The notes beneath the pieces were generated by a model that made no database searches, was not told the DNA's origin, and saw nothing but the letters and a program-made list of their open reading frames with translations. Positions 45,043 to 54,776 of a DNA stretch of 64,000 nucleotides are shown here, piece by piece. The position numbers were made by a program, and so were the translations under genes. Origin of the DNA: UBA8106 sp964569695 (lineage in GTDB: Bacteria; Acidobacteriota; Vicinamibacteria; Vicinamibacterales; UBA823); contig CAZMUA010000015.1 in assembly GCA_964569695.1 (NCBI GenBank), forward strand, positions 16,243 through 80,242, in the 5' to 3' direction. How positions within the stretch are numbered: the stretch's first letter is position 1; the number at the start of each line of letters is the position of its first letter.

Positions 45043-45786
45043 ATGACAAAACGTTTCAGTTTAATTGCTTTTACTTTGTCCCTCTTTGCCACCGTCGCCT
45101 TAATATCAACGCAAAACCAAGGCGATCCGACCTTGACCGAGGTCTGGGAACCCATTCCAGCAGTAATCACGCCAGGCGACTGGACCAGCGCTCCTTCTGA
45201 CGCTATCCAACTTTTTAATGGGACTGATCTTTCGGCGTGGACCGGACTCAACAATGAGGCAATGTGGAACGTGGATGATGGCATTCTTACTGTCACCGGT
45301 GGAACAGGCAATATCAAAACAAAACAGGCCTTTGGTGACGTTCAGTTGCATATCGAATGGCGAACTCCTACTGAAATCACTGGAGATGGTCAAGACCGCG
45401 GAAACAGTGGCGTTTACCTTATGAGTCGGTACGAAATTCAAGTGCTTGATTCTTTCAATAACCGCACTTACTCAAATGGACAAGCAGGTAGCGTGTATAA
45501 GCAATTTAGCCCTTTAGTAAACGCTTCTCGCAAACCTGGTGAATGGCAGGTGTACGACATTATCTTTTTAGCACCGCGGTTTAACGATGCAGGTGGAGTT
45601 ACCGCACCGGCGAGATTAACCGTGTTGCACAATGGTGTACTAATTCAGAATCACGTGCCCATTAAGGGTTCGTCAGTCTTCATCGGTGAACCGACCTACG
45701 AAGCGCACCCACCGAAAGCGCCACTTCTCTTGCAAGATCATAGCAACCCAGTGTCTTATAGAAATATCTGGGTCCGGGAACTCTGA
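45043..45786 (+). CDS. Secreted DUF1080 protein (3-keto-disaccharide hydrolase family)
   Basis: A 247-residue protein with a signal peptide (about 1-23) and one DUF1080 domain (about 50-245). Typical marks are IQLFNGTDLSAWTG, WNVDDGILTVTGG, RGNSGVYLMSRYEIQVLDS and the closing LLLQDHSNPVSYRNIWVREL region. DUF1080 proteins of the concanavalin-like fold include hydrolases that split 3-keto-glucosides. It is convergent with the GMC oxidoreductase gene and divergent from gntR. The link to 3-keto-sugar chemistry is inferred from family and the neighbours. Confidence 0.88.
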   Translation: MTKRFSLIAFTLSLFATVALISTQNQGDPTLTEVWEPIPAVITPGDWTSAPSDAIQLFNGTDLSAWTGLNNEAMWNVDDGILTVTGGTGNIKTKQAFGDVQLHIEWRTPTEITGDGQDRGNSGVYLMSRYEIQVLDSFNNRTYSNGQAGSVYKQFSPLVNASRKPGEWQVYDIIFLAPRFNDAGGVTAPARLTVLHNGVLIQNHVPIKGSSVFIGEPTYEAHPPKAPLLLQDHSNPVSYRNIWVREL

Positions 45787-45810
45787 TCAACCAATACTCG
45801 GATTACAAGA

Positions 45811-47457
45811 TTAAAGATTCCCTGCTCGTAGTTCTTCTGCCAGATAGTCAGTTGCGCGCCAAGCCAGCGCAAGGATGGTCAACGTAGGGTTCTTCTCTGA
45901 AGCAGCGGTAAAGGATGAACCATCCACCACAAAAACATTGTCAACATCGTGCATTTGATTAAACCCGTTAAGCACTGACAGTTTGGGGTCGATGCCCATA
46001 CGACACGTACTATGTTCGTGAATCGCCGATCCAGGTGGGTCATGCTGGCCGCGTGGGATTGATGGCACCTCGGCATGCGCCGCATGCAGAATTTCCTCGC
46101 ACGTGTCATACATATGGTTCAGCATCTTGCGTTCATTGTCCCCATACGAAACTGAAATTTTCATCAAGGGCACGCCGTAACGGTCCGTGCGATTCTCGTC
46201 TACGGTTACGCGATTCTCCGGCCTGGATAGCACCTCACCAAACGGGTGCAATGACACGAGCGCTGGGTAGCGTTTTTTGACTTCCATCTTAAACGAGGCA
46301 CCGAAACCAGGAATGTGATCAGCTGCTGCCATTCCGGTTTGTTGGCAGCCCGTGTTCCACATTTGAATCCCAAATCCACGCAGGTAATCAAGACCGTTTT
46401 GACGGTGGTTGAACCTGGGAATATAAATGTGCTCCCCCCCCAGTCCGTCATCATTAGTATATTTCTGACCAAACAGCTCTGGTAGAAACCCGCTGACGTG
46501 CGCCATGATCTGCTCGGAAAAATTTCGCCCCAACATATCCGAACTATTACCGAGGCCCGTCGGATAGGTTCTGGATTTTGAATTAAGCAAAATACGCGTG
46601 GAATCCATACAGGAGGCTCCAACGACAACAACGCGCGCATTTACTTGTCGCTCGTTACCAGTGTAACGATCGAAGTACTGCACACCGCTGGCTCGACCAG
46701 AATCATCGGTCAGAATGCGAGCGACCACTGCATTCGAGACGATCTCAAGGTTTCCGGTTTCGAGTGCAAAGGGAATCAAATGTTCTGCCGACGAAAAACG
46801 TGATGCTGTACGGCAGCCTTTTCCGCACGTCCCGCAATAATGGCATGCACGAAAACCACGGTGGTCGCGAGTTAGATTTGCCTTGCGACCTGCCACGGCC
46901 GGAATACCGAGACTTGCCGCAGCAGTCCTCATAAAAACTTCACCGCACCGAGGTAGCGCCGGTGGCATATGGTACCGGCTTCCAGGTAAGACTTCGGAAT
47001 CATCGTCACCACCACAGACACCGATTAGTTGATCGACACGATCGTAGTACGGCGCCAAGTCCGCATAACGAATCGGCCAAGAAATACCAAAGCCGTCACG
47101 TTCAGCGGCACCAAAATCCAGGTCGGACATACGAAGACTCACGCGACCCCACACATTGGTCTTACCACCACGACCCCAAACACGTATTAGAAGGAATGGC
47201 TTCTCGTTAGGAACGAGGTACGGTTGTTCTTTTGGATCCAGATAGAATTGAGGTTCGCGGTCTCCCCTACGCAAACGTTCTACTCTTTGGTAGGGCAAAA
47301 CATGCGTCCAAAATTTTTCAACATCGAACACATCGCCTGCATCCAGCATAAGAACCTTCACACCCTTGCTGGTTAGGTTGTATGCGGCCATGCCGCCTGA
47401 GGCCCCACTACCAATAACGATGACGTCATGCTCTTCTGGTTGCCGAAGTACCTCCAT
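45811..47457 (-). CDS. GMC-family oxidoreductase (glucoside/gluconate dehydrogenase type)
   Basis: A 548-residue flavoprotein of the glucose-methanol-choline family. FAD binding is shown by VIVIGSGASGGMAAYNL (about 14-30) and the Cys-rich segment HYCGTCGKGC (about 206-215); the C-terminal active-site region has EHSTCRMG (about 488-495). Such proteins oxidise sugars, often at C3 or C1, and pass electrons on. Its ATG overlaps the TAA stop of the subunit-3-like gene by one base, so the two are coupled and probably form one periplasmic complex. No own signal is visible: export would depend on the partner. Confidence 0.9.
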   Translation of the reverse strand: MEVLRQPEEHDVIVIGSGASGGMAAYNLTSKGVKVLMLDAGDVFDVEKFWTHVLPYQRVERLRRGDREPQFYLDPKEQPYLVPNEKPFLLIRVWGRGGKTNVWGRVSLRMSDLDFGAAERDGFGISWPIRYADLAPYYDRVDQLIGVCGGDDDSEVLPGSRYHMPPALPRCGEVFMRTAAASLGIPAVAGRKANLTRDHRGFRACHYCGTCGKGCRTASRFSSAEHLIPFALETGNLEIVSNAVVARILTDDSGRASGVQYFDRYTGNERQVNARVVVVGASCMDSTRILLNSKSRTYPTGLGNSSDMLGRNFSEQIMAHVSGFLPELFGQKYTNDDGLGGEHIYIPRFNHRQNGLDYLRGFGIQMWNTGCQQTGMAAADHIPGFGASFKMEVKKRYPALVSLHPFGEVLSRPENRVTVDENRTDRYGVPLMKISVSYGDNERKMLNHMYDTCEEILHAAHAEVPSIPRGQHDPPGSAIHEHSTCRMGIDPKLSVLNGFNQMHDVDNVFVVDGSSFTAASEKNPTLTILALAWRATDYLAEELRAGNL

Positions 47458-48134
47458 TACTGTTCCTCATTTCGGTTACGTGATACTTGAGGATCCCAGT
47501 TCAAATGCTCGGCGTGGTTACATCCCTCGAACTCACTCATAACGGTGTTACCTTGAAAATCCAATTCCTCGAACATCCCAATTTCTGAACCGTAATACCC
47601 TGCAATCGTAAGCCCCCGAAACTCAGCGAAAAAATCAATTGCTTCCTGAGGTATCGATGACGCAGCATCAGGTGCAGCCAGTTCAGTTAGCAACTCAACC
47701 TGCGACGCTTCATCAGTTTCGACGAACCGCTGCCCAAACCTCTCCGAACTCAGCCGATCCAACAATTTCAAACCACGACGAAAACCGTCACGTTGGACTG
47801 GCTTCTTATTCATCCAAGTCCATGGATCGAAACCCTCATTTTTCTTATCGCTGGCAAGAATAAAATCAATGTACTGATTGACGTTGGCAGCACGCGCACC
47901 CGGAGTATCAGTCGCTGGAATTATCAGTTCTGAAAGTACAGTTACAGTCTCGTTCTCAGCCACGGTGAAAAATTGCGGTTGCCAGACTTGCCCATCCTCA
48001 ACCGGGACCCGCGGATGGTGGCCACCTCCCGCCAACACAGAACCGGAAGTCTGCCCAGCTAGAACTTGAGCAGCCGCAGAAGCACCCAAGGTCTTTAACA
48101 CCACTCGGCGGTCAATGGATTTCGACTTAGACAT
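47457..48134 (-). CDS. Gluconate 2-dehydrogenase subunit 3 family protein with Tat signal
   Basis: A 225-residue protein. It has a twin-arginine signal (DRRVVLKTLGASAAAQVLAG, about 8-27), then a subunit-3 domain (about 55-200, with ELIIPATDTPGARAANV and the conserved GYYGSEIG near 190). Such small subunits pair with GMC flavoproteins and allow export of the folded complex. A longer frame begins at 48224, but ATG 48134 gives the correct signal length and has GGAG eight bases upstream. The third, cytochrome, subunit seen in some complexes is not found here. Confidence 0.88.
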   Translation of the reverse strand: MSKSKSIDRRVVLKTLGASAAAQVLAGQTSGSVLAGGGHHPRVPVEDGQVWQPQFFTVAENETVTVLSELIIPATDTPGARAANVNQYIDFILASDKKNEGFDPWTWMNKKPVQRDGFRRGLKLLDRLSSERFGQRFVETDEASQVELLTELAAPDAASSIPQEAIDFFAEFRGLTIAGYYGSEIGMFEELDFQGNTVMSEFEGCNHAEHLNWDPQVSRNRNEEQ

Positions 48135-48305
48135 GTTTTTTTGCTCCAATTTTAAGGCGTTGTCACGTCTGCAGTATAAACTCCTCGATGGGCGCAAAAA
48201 CAGCGAAAAGAAAGGCGAAAACATCTACGAATTCCTCGTGAATTTGTGATCGCTTCCATGCTAAGCTTCCATCGTCTGTACATTGCAAAACTGTGGAGGT
48301 TTGAC

Positions 48306-50723
48306 GTGGCACACCATAAAATCCTTGGGAAAGACTACACAACACCAGACCTTGTAGCCAAAGTGACTGGCCAGGCAAAATATGCCGAAGATTTTCGTGC
48401 TGAGGGCATGGTATTTGCCAAACTCCTGCTCAGTCCAATGCCGCATGCCCGTATCACGCGCATCGACACAAGTGCAGCGGAAGCTATGGATGGAGTACTC
48501 GGAATTCTAACTGAAGACGACCTTCCTCCAGTAGATAGTGACGGCATTCAAGAACGCGCGCTGAACTCCACAGAGCCGCTTTATGAAGGTCAGCCAATCC
48601 TTGCCGTCGCAGCAGTTGACGAAACAACAGCAGCCGATGCTGTCGAGAAGATTGAGGTTGATTACGAACCTCTACCCTTCGCGGTCGATCCTCTTGAAAG
48701 CTTACGCCCAGGAAGCGACAACGCACGCCTTGATGGAAATGCATACGTTGGGCGGGAAGTGCAAACAATTAAGTGGAACGCTGATGACTTTGCCGAAGAA
48801 GGAAACGGACACCTGCCCATGGGTGAGCCTGGGGAAGAGTGGAGCTTCGGTGATGTTGACACAGCTTTGGCAGAAGCTGACCTGGTCTTAGACGAAACAG
48901 TTATTCAACAATCTACCTCCCACCAGCCACTTGAAACACGATCGGCCATGGCGTATTGGGAAAATGGAAAGTGTTACCTCTTCGCTTCAACGCAAAGTGT
49001 CGTACGTAGCCATGCTCCGGCGGCAAATTGGATAGGCATAGAACCTGAAAATTTAGTTTTCATTGGCGAGTATTGCGGCGGTGGCTTCGGCAGCAAGATC
49101 CCTGGTTCGATCTTTGAAGCAATTCCTGGCTTGCTTTCCAAGAAGATTGGTCGTCCGGTAATGATGCGGATAACCAGGCAGGAAGAGAACTACATCGGAC
49201 GTGCGCGACCAGGTTGGCAAGGACGCGTCAAGATGGGATTCCGAAGTGATGGTCGGATAACGGGGATCGACCTGTACCTTATCCAGAACAATGGCCCATA
49301 CAACCGCCAAGGAGACTTCTTGAGTGGTGGACGCATGGCAACGCTCATGCATCAGCCTGAGAGTATGCGGTTCCGAGGCATCAGCGTGCTAACCAACACG
49401 CCGCCCCACACTTCACAGCGAGGCCCTGGTGGAGTCCAAATTGTGGCAATGCTTGAACCAATTGTTTCGAAAGCAGCTCGTCAACTCGGTATCGACCAAG
49501 TCGAGATGCGACGCATCAATGGCCCCTCTGGCGAAGCAGAGTACGGACCACCAAACGCAGAGGGAGTGCGGCGCCATGCAACGAGTGCCTTCGTGAGTGA
49601 AGCGCTCGACCTCGGCAAGGACCTATTTAATTGGGACGAACGAAAAACGCGCAGTGGACAACGCGTCGGCAGCAAGGTAACCGGCGTAGGTGTGGCATTG
49701 AGTCCATATGTAGGAGGCAGTATCGGCTACGATGGCCTCTTTACAATCAGGCCGGACGGTAAACTGTACGCACACTCTGGTATCGGCAATCTGGGCACCC
49801 ACTCAGTATTCGATACGGTGCGAGCAGCAGCCGAGGTGCTCGATTTTCCATGGGAAAAAGTTGAAGTCACTTGGGGGAATACCGGAAAAAACTTGCCTTG
49901 GAGTTCTGGTCAAGGCGGTAGCCAAACAACTCATGCCCACACCCGAGCGAACTGGGCAGCCGGCTTGGACGCAAAGCGTAAGCTGCAGGAAATTGCGGCA
50001 CGTGACTTGGGGGGTTCGCCGGAATCGTATGAGGTCGGCGGCGAGCGAGTCTATCATCGCTCAAACCGGTCGCGCTATCTTACATTTGCACGTGCAGCGG
50101 AGCGTGCTGTGGAGTTGGGCGGACGCTACGACGGACACGAGTTACCAGAGAGCATCAATCCATGGACGGTGAAATCAGCCACTGCACTCACCGGTCTTGG
50201 TCTAATGGGAGTTGCCAGAGACGAGTTCGGGCGCGATGGAGACACACTTAGCTACGTCATAGGATTTGCTGAAGTTGCGGTAGACATTGAAACCGGTCAT
50301 ATCGAACTCGTGGATTTCACGGCGACTGCCGACTGCGGCGTAATCATTAATCCACGAAGCTTGGGTGGGCAAATCTTAGGTGGTATTGTGCAGGGTCTCG
50401 GTCATGCACGGAGTCAGAAGTGGGTTTATGACCAGCATTGGGGCCTGCCGGTCGCGAAACGTTTCTACTCGCAAAAACCACCAACAATCCTAGACATCCC
50501 CAATAAGATGACCTGGGGCGCCGTGGACATTCCCGATCCCCAAACACCGGTAGGTGCTAAAGGAATCGGTGAACCTCCTGTGGGTGCCTCCGCAGGCGCC
50601 ATCGTAGCTGCAATTGCCGATGCGGTTGGAGATGACTACTTGAAGCGAATCCCAATCACGCCAGACATGATTCTGACGTCTCTCGACGATGAGGTTTTGA
50701 GTGGATTCGCACTAAACGCATAG
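48306..50723 (+). CDS. Molybdenum hydroxylase (xanthine/aldehyde dehydrogenase family), large subunit alone
   Basis: An 805-residue molybdopterin-cytosine-dinucleotide subunit. The N-terminal Ald_Xan_dh domain is at about 10-125, and two MoCo-binding regions follow. Marks are GEYCGGGFGSK (about 258), the RGPGGVQ motif and the catalytic Glu756 in GIGEPPVGAS. The frame runs up to ATG 48246, but GTG 48306 with a strong GGAGG six bases before is the likely start. The FAD-binding and 2Fe-2S subunits that normally follow are not adjacent, and the gene ends at an intrinsic terminator. The substrate is unknown. Confidence 0.88.
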   Translation: MAHHKILGKDYTTPDLVAKVTGQAKYAEDFRAEGMVFAKLLLSPMPHARITRIDTSAAEAMDGVLGILTEDDLPPVDSDGIQERALNSTEPLYEGQPILAVAAVDETTAADAVEKIEVDYEPLPFAVDPLESLRPGSDNARLDGNAYVGREVQTIKWNADDFAEEGNGHLPMGEPGEEWSFGDVDTALAEADLVLDETVIQQSTSHQPLETRSAMAYWENGKCYLFASTQSVVRSHAPAANWIGIEPENLVFIGEYCGGGFGSKIPGSIFEAIPGLLSKKIGRPVMMRITRQEENYIGRARPGWQGRVKMGFRSDGRITGIDLYLIQNNGPYNRQGDFLSGGRMATLMHQPESMRFRGISVLTNTPPHTSQRGPGGVQIVAMLEPIVSKAARQLGIDQVEMRRINGPSGEAEYGPPNAEGVRRHATSAFVSEALDLGKDLFNWDERKTRSGQRVGSKVTGVGVALSPYVGGSIGYDGLFTIRPDGKLYAHSGIGNLGTHSVFDTVRAAAEVLDFPWEKVEVTWGNTGKNLPWSSGQGGSQTTHAHTRANWAAGLDAKRKLQEIAARDLGGSPESYEVGGERVYHRSNRSRYLTFARAAERAVELGGRYDGHELPESINPWTVKSATALTGLGLMGVARDEFGRDGDTLSYVIGFAEVAVDIETGHIELVDFTATADCGVIINPRSLGGQILGGIVQGLGHARSQKWVYDQHWGLPVAKRFYSQKPPTILDIPNKMTWGAVDIPDPQTPVGAKGIGEPPVGASAGAIVAAIADAVGDDYLKRIPITPDMILTSLDDEVLSGFALNA

Positions 50724-50751
50724 TTTTCACTAAGCTTCGAACACAAAAAAA

Positions 50752-50779
50752 GCGGCGAGCCTGTATCGCCGCTTTTTTT
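50752..50779 (+). terminator. Intrinsic terminator of the molybdenum hydroxylase gene
   Basis: GCGGCGA (50752-50758) pairs with TCGCCGC (50766-50772), loop of seven bases, followed by seven T. It lies 29 bases after the gene's stop. A run of seven A before the stem means it may also stop transcription on the minus strand. Confidence 0.93.
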
Positions 50780-50867
50780 GTTTGACATCTCCTCACTGTT
50801 CTTCCAACCCTAACTTGTAAACCATCAATGGTAGCGTCATAGGCCATGGCGCGGTACACTGAAGGAA

Positions 50868-52145
50868 ATGCCTCGCGCGACAGTTGCCATTCTTAAGACT
50901 CAGCCTGCCACCGTTCTACGTGATTATCACGAGTTGCTTAACCTTGCTGATTATCAAAATGTCGTCGATCGATCTGTGGACACGGCACTCAAGGTCAACA
51001 TTTCGTGGCATTTTTTCTTTCCAGGAAGTTCAACAACCCCGTGGCAGTTAGACGGCGTCGTACGGGCAATGAAACGTGATGGGTATGACCCGTCACTCAT
51101 CCACGCCTGTCACAATCGCACAGTCGTTATCGATGCGCATCTTGGTGAGCGAGAGAACAAGCAGCTCAATGTCGTGGAATCACACGGCCTAAGAAATGTG
51201 CACCTATACGAAGGAGAAGAATGGATCAACATCAGAGATGCAGTGGGAGACTTAGCAACTCGATTTATTTGTTTAAATGATGTTTATCCGAAAGGGTTTC
51301 TCATCCCGAAGCGGTTCCTCGGAGAAAACATTATACATCTGCCAACAGTTAAAACACATGTCATCACCACCACGACAGGCGCAATGAAGAATGCTTTCGG
51401 TCGCCTCCTAAACGACCGTCGCCATTGGACCCATCCCGTTATTCATGAAACCCTTGTCGATCTCCTCATGATCCAAAAACGGATTCATCGCGGTGTGTTT
51501 GCTGTCATGGACGGCACGTTTGCTGGAGATGGACCAGGGCCACGCTGTATGACGCCACACGTCAAGAATGTTCTCCTGGCAAGCAGCGATCAAGTAGCCA
51601 TCGATGCGGTGTCGGCAAGACTAATGGGATTTGATCCTTTGTCAATTAAGTACATTCGCCTCGCGCATGATGCGGGCCTAGGCTGTGGAGACCCTCGCGA
51701 GATAACGATCATGGGGGATCATGCTGCAGCAAAAGAAAATTGGAATTTTGTTGGACCCTTTCAACGCATGACATTTGCTTCACGAATGCAACATAAGATC
51801 TATTGGGGACCTCTTCGGAAACCACTTGAATGGTCACTGAAAACCATACTCGCGCCATGGGCCTACCTTGCAAGCGTGCTCTATCACGATAGCTTTTGGT
51901 ATCCAATGAAGGGGCGTTCAGCAATGCAGAACGTCTTAACCAGTAATTGGAGTCGCTTATTTGATAAATGGGAACAAACAGTCGTCGACAGTAATGGATA
52001 CCAAGTGAAAGATGGTCCGCGAGTGAAGATCCGGCGCTCTGGTCTCCGCGCCTTACTTACTTCTTTCGGTATTCTTGGTAAATGTTTAATAGACGCGCCT
52101 GAATTCACCGATCGTCGCCGTCGAGTAACCACTAAAGTTAAGTGA
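50868..52145 (+). CDS. DUF362 family protein
   Basis: A 425-residue soluble protein with a DUF362 domain (about 35-290). Marks are IIHLPTVKTHVITTTTGAMKN (given by position, about 164-184), then AVMDGTFAGDGPGPR and ASSDQVAIDAVSARLMG. DUF362 proteins are often found with ferredoxin-like or cobalamin-dependent enzymes, but none is near here, and no FeS cysteine pattern is visible. The C-terminal third (about 300-425) has hydrophobic segments but no clear helix pair. The start is ATG 50868. The function is not known. Confidence 0.8.
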   Translation: MPRATVAILKTQPATVLRDYHELLNLADYQNVVDRSVDTALKVNISWHFFFPGSSTTPWQLDGVVRAMKRDGYDPSLIHACHNRTVVIDAHLGERENKQLNVVESHGLRNVHLYEGEEWINIRDAVGDLATRFICLNDVYPKGFLIPKRFLGENIIHLPTVKTHVITTTTGAMKNAFGRLLNDRRHWTHPVIHETLVDLLMIQKRIHRGVFAVMDGTFAGDGPGPRCMTPHVKNVLLASSDQVAIDAVSARLMGFDPLSIKYIRLAHDAGLGCGDPREITIMGDHAAAKENWNFVGPFQRMTFASRMQHKIYWGPLRKPLEWSLKTILAPWAYLASVLYHDSFWYPMKGRSAMQNVLTSNWSRLFDKWEQTVVDSNGYQVKDGPRVKIRRSGLRALLTSFGILGKCLIDAPEFTDRRRRVTTKVK

Positions 52146-52204
52146 CAGGAACTGCCTTACTCAGGCAATCAATCTTTAATGTTTCTGACAGCACCGACGG
52201 ATTG

Positions 52205-54718
52205 TTACTTGACGTAAGTGTCAAACCAATCAATCCATCTTGCCCAAAGGTCTAGGTAGTTTTCTTTCGCACGTGGGCCATGGGACTCAAATGGATAAAC
52301 GTACAAAGCTGCTGTTTTCCCAAGGCCAGTCAAGGCTTGCATCATCCGTTCCGACTGGATAAGAAATGTCCCTGAATTGTTATCTTTTTCCCCGTGATAC
52401 ATGAGTAACGGTGAATGGATCTGGTCTGCATAGAAAAACGGGGAAATCTCCAAGTAGGTCGTCGGAGCATCCCAGATAAATCGTCGCTCCCCTTGGAAAC
52501 TCATCGGAGTCAATGTGCGGTTATAGGCACCATCGCCAGCGATCCCAGCTTTAAAGAACGGTGTGTGTGCGAGCATGTTGGCTGTTGTGAACGCCCCGTA
52601 ACTGTGCCCACCATGACCGATACGATCGATATCGACGTAACCCATTTCGTCGACTTTTCTAATAGCAGCATACATTGTTTCAGTCATGTCCGACACGAAG
52701 TGGTCATTGTAAAGGCCGCCAGGCATAACAATCGGAATGTCGGGATACACTACTGCGTAGCCTTGGGTCAACCAGATGTCCGACCAACGGAGAAAGCTGA
52801 GTGTTGTAAAGGCATTCCGATTACGAGCACGAATTGCTGCGCGGCCATATTCCTCGGCGGATTCGTACTCTCTCGGATAAGTCCAAAAAATCGCCGGAAC
52901 TCGCTCACCTGCACGGTAATCAGTGGGTAGCGAGAGTCGGCCTTGAACTGTCAGTCCATCCCGACGAGTGAAGTCAAAGTCGATCCGCTGCACCGAAGCC
53001 AGTTCGGGATAAGGATCAACATTCCGAGTCAAATTTTCCCAAGTGCCGTCTACAGTCCATAGATAGCTGTCTGGGACGACTGAACTCATTTCTCGACTAA
53101 CGATCATCCCTTCTAGATCGTCATCGAGAACAACCAGAGGTTGGTCAAAGGCATTGTCTGTCCCTTCAAAAATACGTATGGTGGCACCAGTCGTAATGTC
53201 TACGCGATCAATGAAAGGTTGTGGCGTAAACTGCTCACGAAAACCTAAACCTCGCAGATACACGGATGTACCGTCACTGGATGTCACGGTACTCGTGATT
53301 CCATTTACGTCCTGGCGCGTCAGTAAGTCACCAGGCAGTGCAATGACCTCATCTGGATCATAACGTGCTAATTCCGTTTCAACTGGAGATCCAGTCGAAA
53401 GATTATAAGCAAGAATCCTACGTTCACCTTCCTTCAGGTCCTCCAAAAAGAACTTACTGCCATCAGCACTGAACCGAAGATCGCTGAAACGCCCTTCGGT
53501 CTCAGCAAGCACCTGAGCCTCCGCCACGACGAATGGAGCTTCGACTGTCATTACACGATCTTGCGACTCAGGGTCAGTTGTTTCACCCTCCTCGACGGTA
53601 TGATTTGGTGCGCGGTCAAGCCAAGACAAACCTCGTCCATTAGGCTTCCAAGTAACCTCTCTAGGTAGGTCAGCATCCGGGCGATTGTCCCGACCTGCTG
53701 GTTCATGTAGAGGCACCTGTCTAACCATTGACACTATCCTGCCATCCAGATCCAGCACTTTCAGATCTCGGCCGAAACTGGTATAGCCCACGATGTACGA
53801 AAATGGCTCGACAAGTTGCTCAGAAAGAATGTGTCTACCGTCTGGCGATAAAGAGATTGAGAGATACATACCTGGCTCACCGATTAGCTCTGGAGCATGG
53901 TTGGAAGATAGGCGAGCCAATTGTGCTGTTGTGTAATAGCGAAATAAGTCCGCGTCGTGTTCAGTTCGGAGCAAGAACGGAAGAGTTGGCGTCGGCGTTG
54001 CTTTCTCACGCGTTCGACGAATTACAGGACCCGTTGGGACTGAATCAACCTTTGGTTCTAAACCACGATTATTTGGCACAAGTAAGGCTAGAACCGAGCC
54101 ATCAGGCATCCACTGTAGCATTCGTGAAGGCACGCCAGCACTGCCGAACCTTGGCCGCGCCGCTAACGTTGCCATCACCCGAGCATCACTCAGCGGTTCG
54201 GTCGCGCCACTGGTTACATCCGCCGTCCAGACCTGCGTGCCATCCGCTAGGTGTGCAAGGAACGCAAGTCGACTCCCGTCTGGCGACCAGATTGCATCAC
54301 TAACAAAGATTCCTTCAGGCAAATCTATTGACCACTGCCGCCGGTCCGTTAGCGAGTAGATGTTGTACCCCTTGATGCCATAGGTGGCCAGTCGCCATTC
54401 ACGATCAACTTCAGGCATAATCTCTAACATCCCCAGCCGAAGAGTCCGTCTCGACATCAACCTGAGACTCGATAATTCATTAGATAGCGGAATGAGAAAG
54501 TGCAGGCCGTCTGGACCTAACTGATCGAGTTTGGTGAGATTCTTGTCTCGCTCGAATAGTTCTTGAACAGATGCAGGAGGTAGTAAGTAGGCTTCCGATG
54601 GATCGCCCTGGGCCAACACCACGTGAGGCCGAAGCAAAAAAGACACCAGTAAAATGAATACCGTGACGCACGTGGGTCCTTCAAACCAACATCGCCGAGG
54701 ATAGATACCGATCTTCAT
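52205..54718 (-). CDS. Secreted S9 prolyl-oligopeptidase family peptidase
   Basis: An 837-residue protein with an N-terminal signal (about 12-36, ending VLAQ). A beta-propeller region (about 100-590) with WSPDGSRLAF and similar blades is followed by an alpha/beta-hydrolase domain. The catalytic triad is Ser706 (GHSYGAF), Asp779 (GEKDNNSG) and His813 (FESHGP). The form resembles the glutamyl-endopeptidase-like S9 subgroup. It follows the M20 amidohydrolase gene only in position: the M20 gene lies upstream with its end 58 bases before this start, so they could be co-transcribed. Confidence 0.9.
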   Translation of the reverse strand: MKIGIYPRRCWFEGPTCVTVFILLVSFLLRPHVVLAQGDPSEAYLLPPASVQELFERDKNLTKLDQLGPDGLHFLIPLSNELSSLRLMSRRTLRLGMLEIMPEVDREWRLATYGIKGYNIYSLTDRRQWSIDLPEGIFVSDAIWSPDGSRLAFLAHLADGTQVWTADVTSGATEPLSDARVMATLAARPRFGSAGVPSRMLQWMPDGSVLALLVPNNRGLEPKVDSVPTGPVIRRTREKATPTPTLPFLLRTEHDADLFRYYTTAQLARLSSNHAPELIGEPGMYLSISLSPDGRHILSEQLVEPFSYIVGYTSFGRDLKVLDLDGRIVSMVRQVPLHEPAGRDNRPDADLPREVTWKPNGRGLSWLDRAPNHTVEEGETTDPESQDRVMTVEAPFVVAEAQVLAETEGRFSDLRFSADGSKFFLEDLKEGERRILAYNLSTGSPVETELARYDPDEVIALPGDLLTRQDVNGITSTVTSSDGTSVYLRGLGFREQFTPQPFIDRVDITTGATIRIFEGTDNAFDQPLVVLDDDLEGMIVSREMSSVVPDSYLWTVDGTWENLTRNVDPYPELASVQRIDFDFTRRDGLTVQGRLSLPTDYRAGERVPAIFWTYPREYESAEEYGRAAIRARNRNAFTTLSFLRWSDIWLTQGYAVVYPDIPIVMPGGLYNDHFVSDMTETMYAAIRKVDEMGYVDIDRIGHGGHSYGAFTTANMLAHTPFFKAGIAGDGAYNRTLTPMSFQGERRFIWDAPTTYLEISPFFYADQIHSPLLMYHGEKDNNSGTFLIQSERMMQALTGLGKTAALYVYPFESHGPRAKENYLDLWARWIDWFDTYVK

Positions 54719-54776
54719 GTGCCTCTCCTGATGTTTATGACTTCAATCGTGCAGAACGAGGTCCGCGCTACCAAAC

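Noticed and set aside
53728..54303. Open frame antisense to the S9 peptidase gene
   Set aside because: No domain, no ribosome binding site, fully inside a certain gene.
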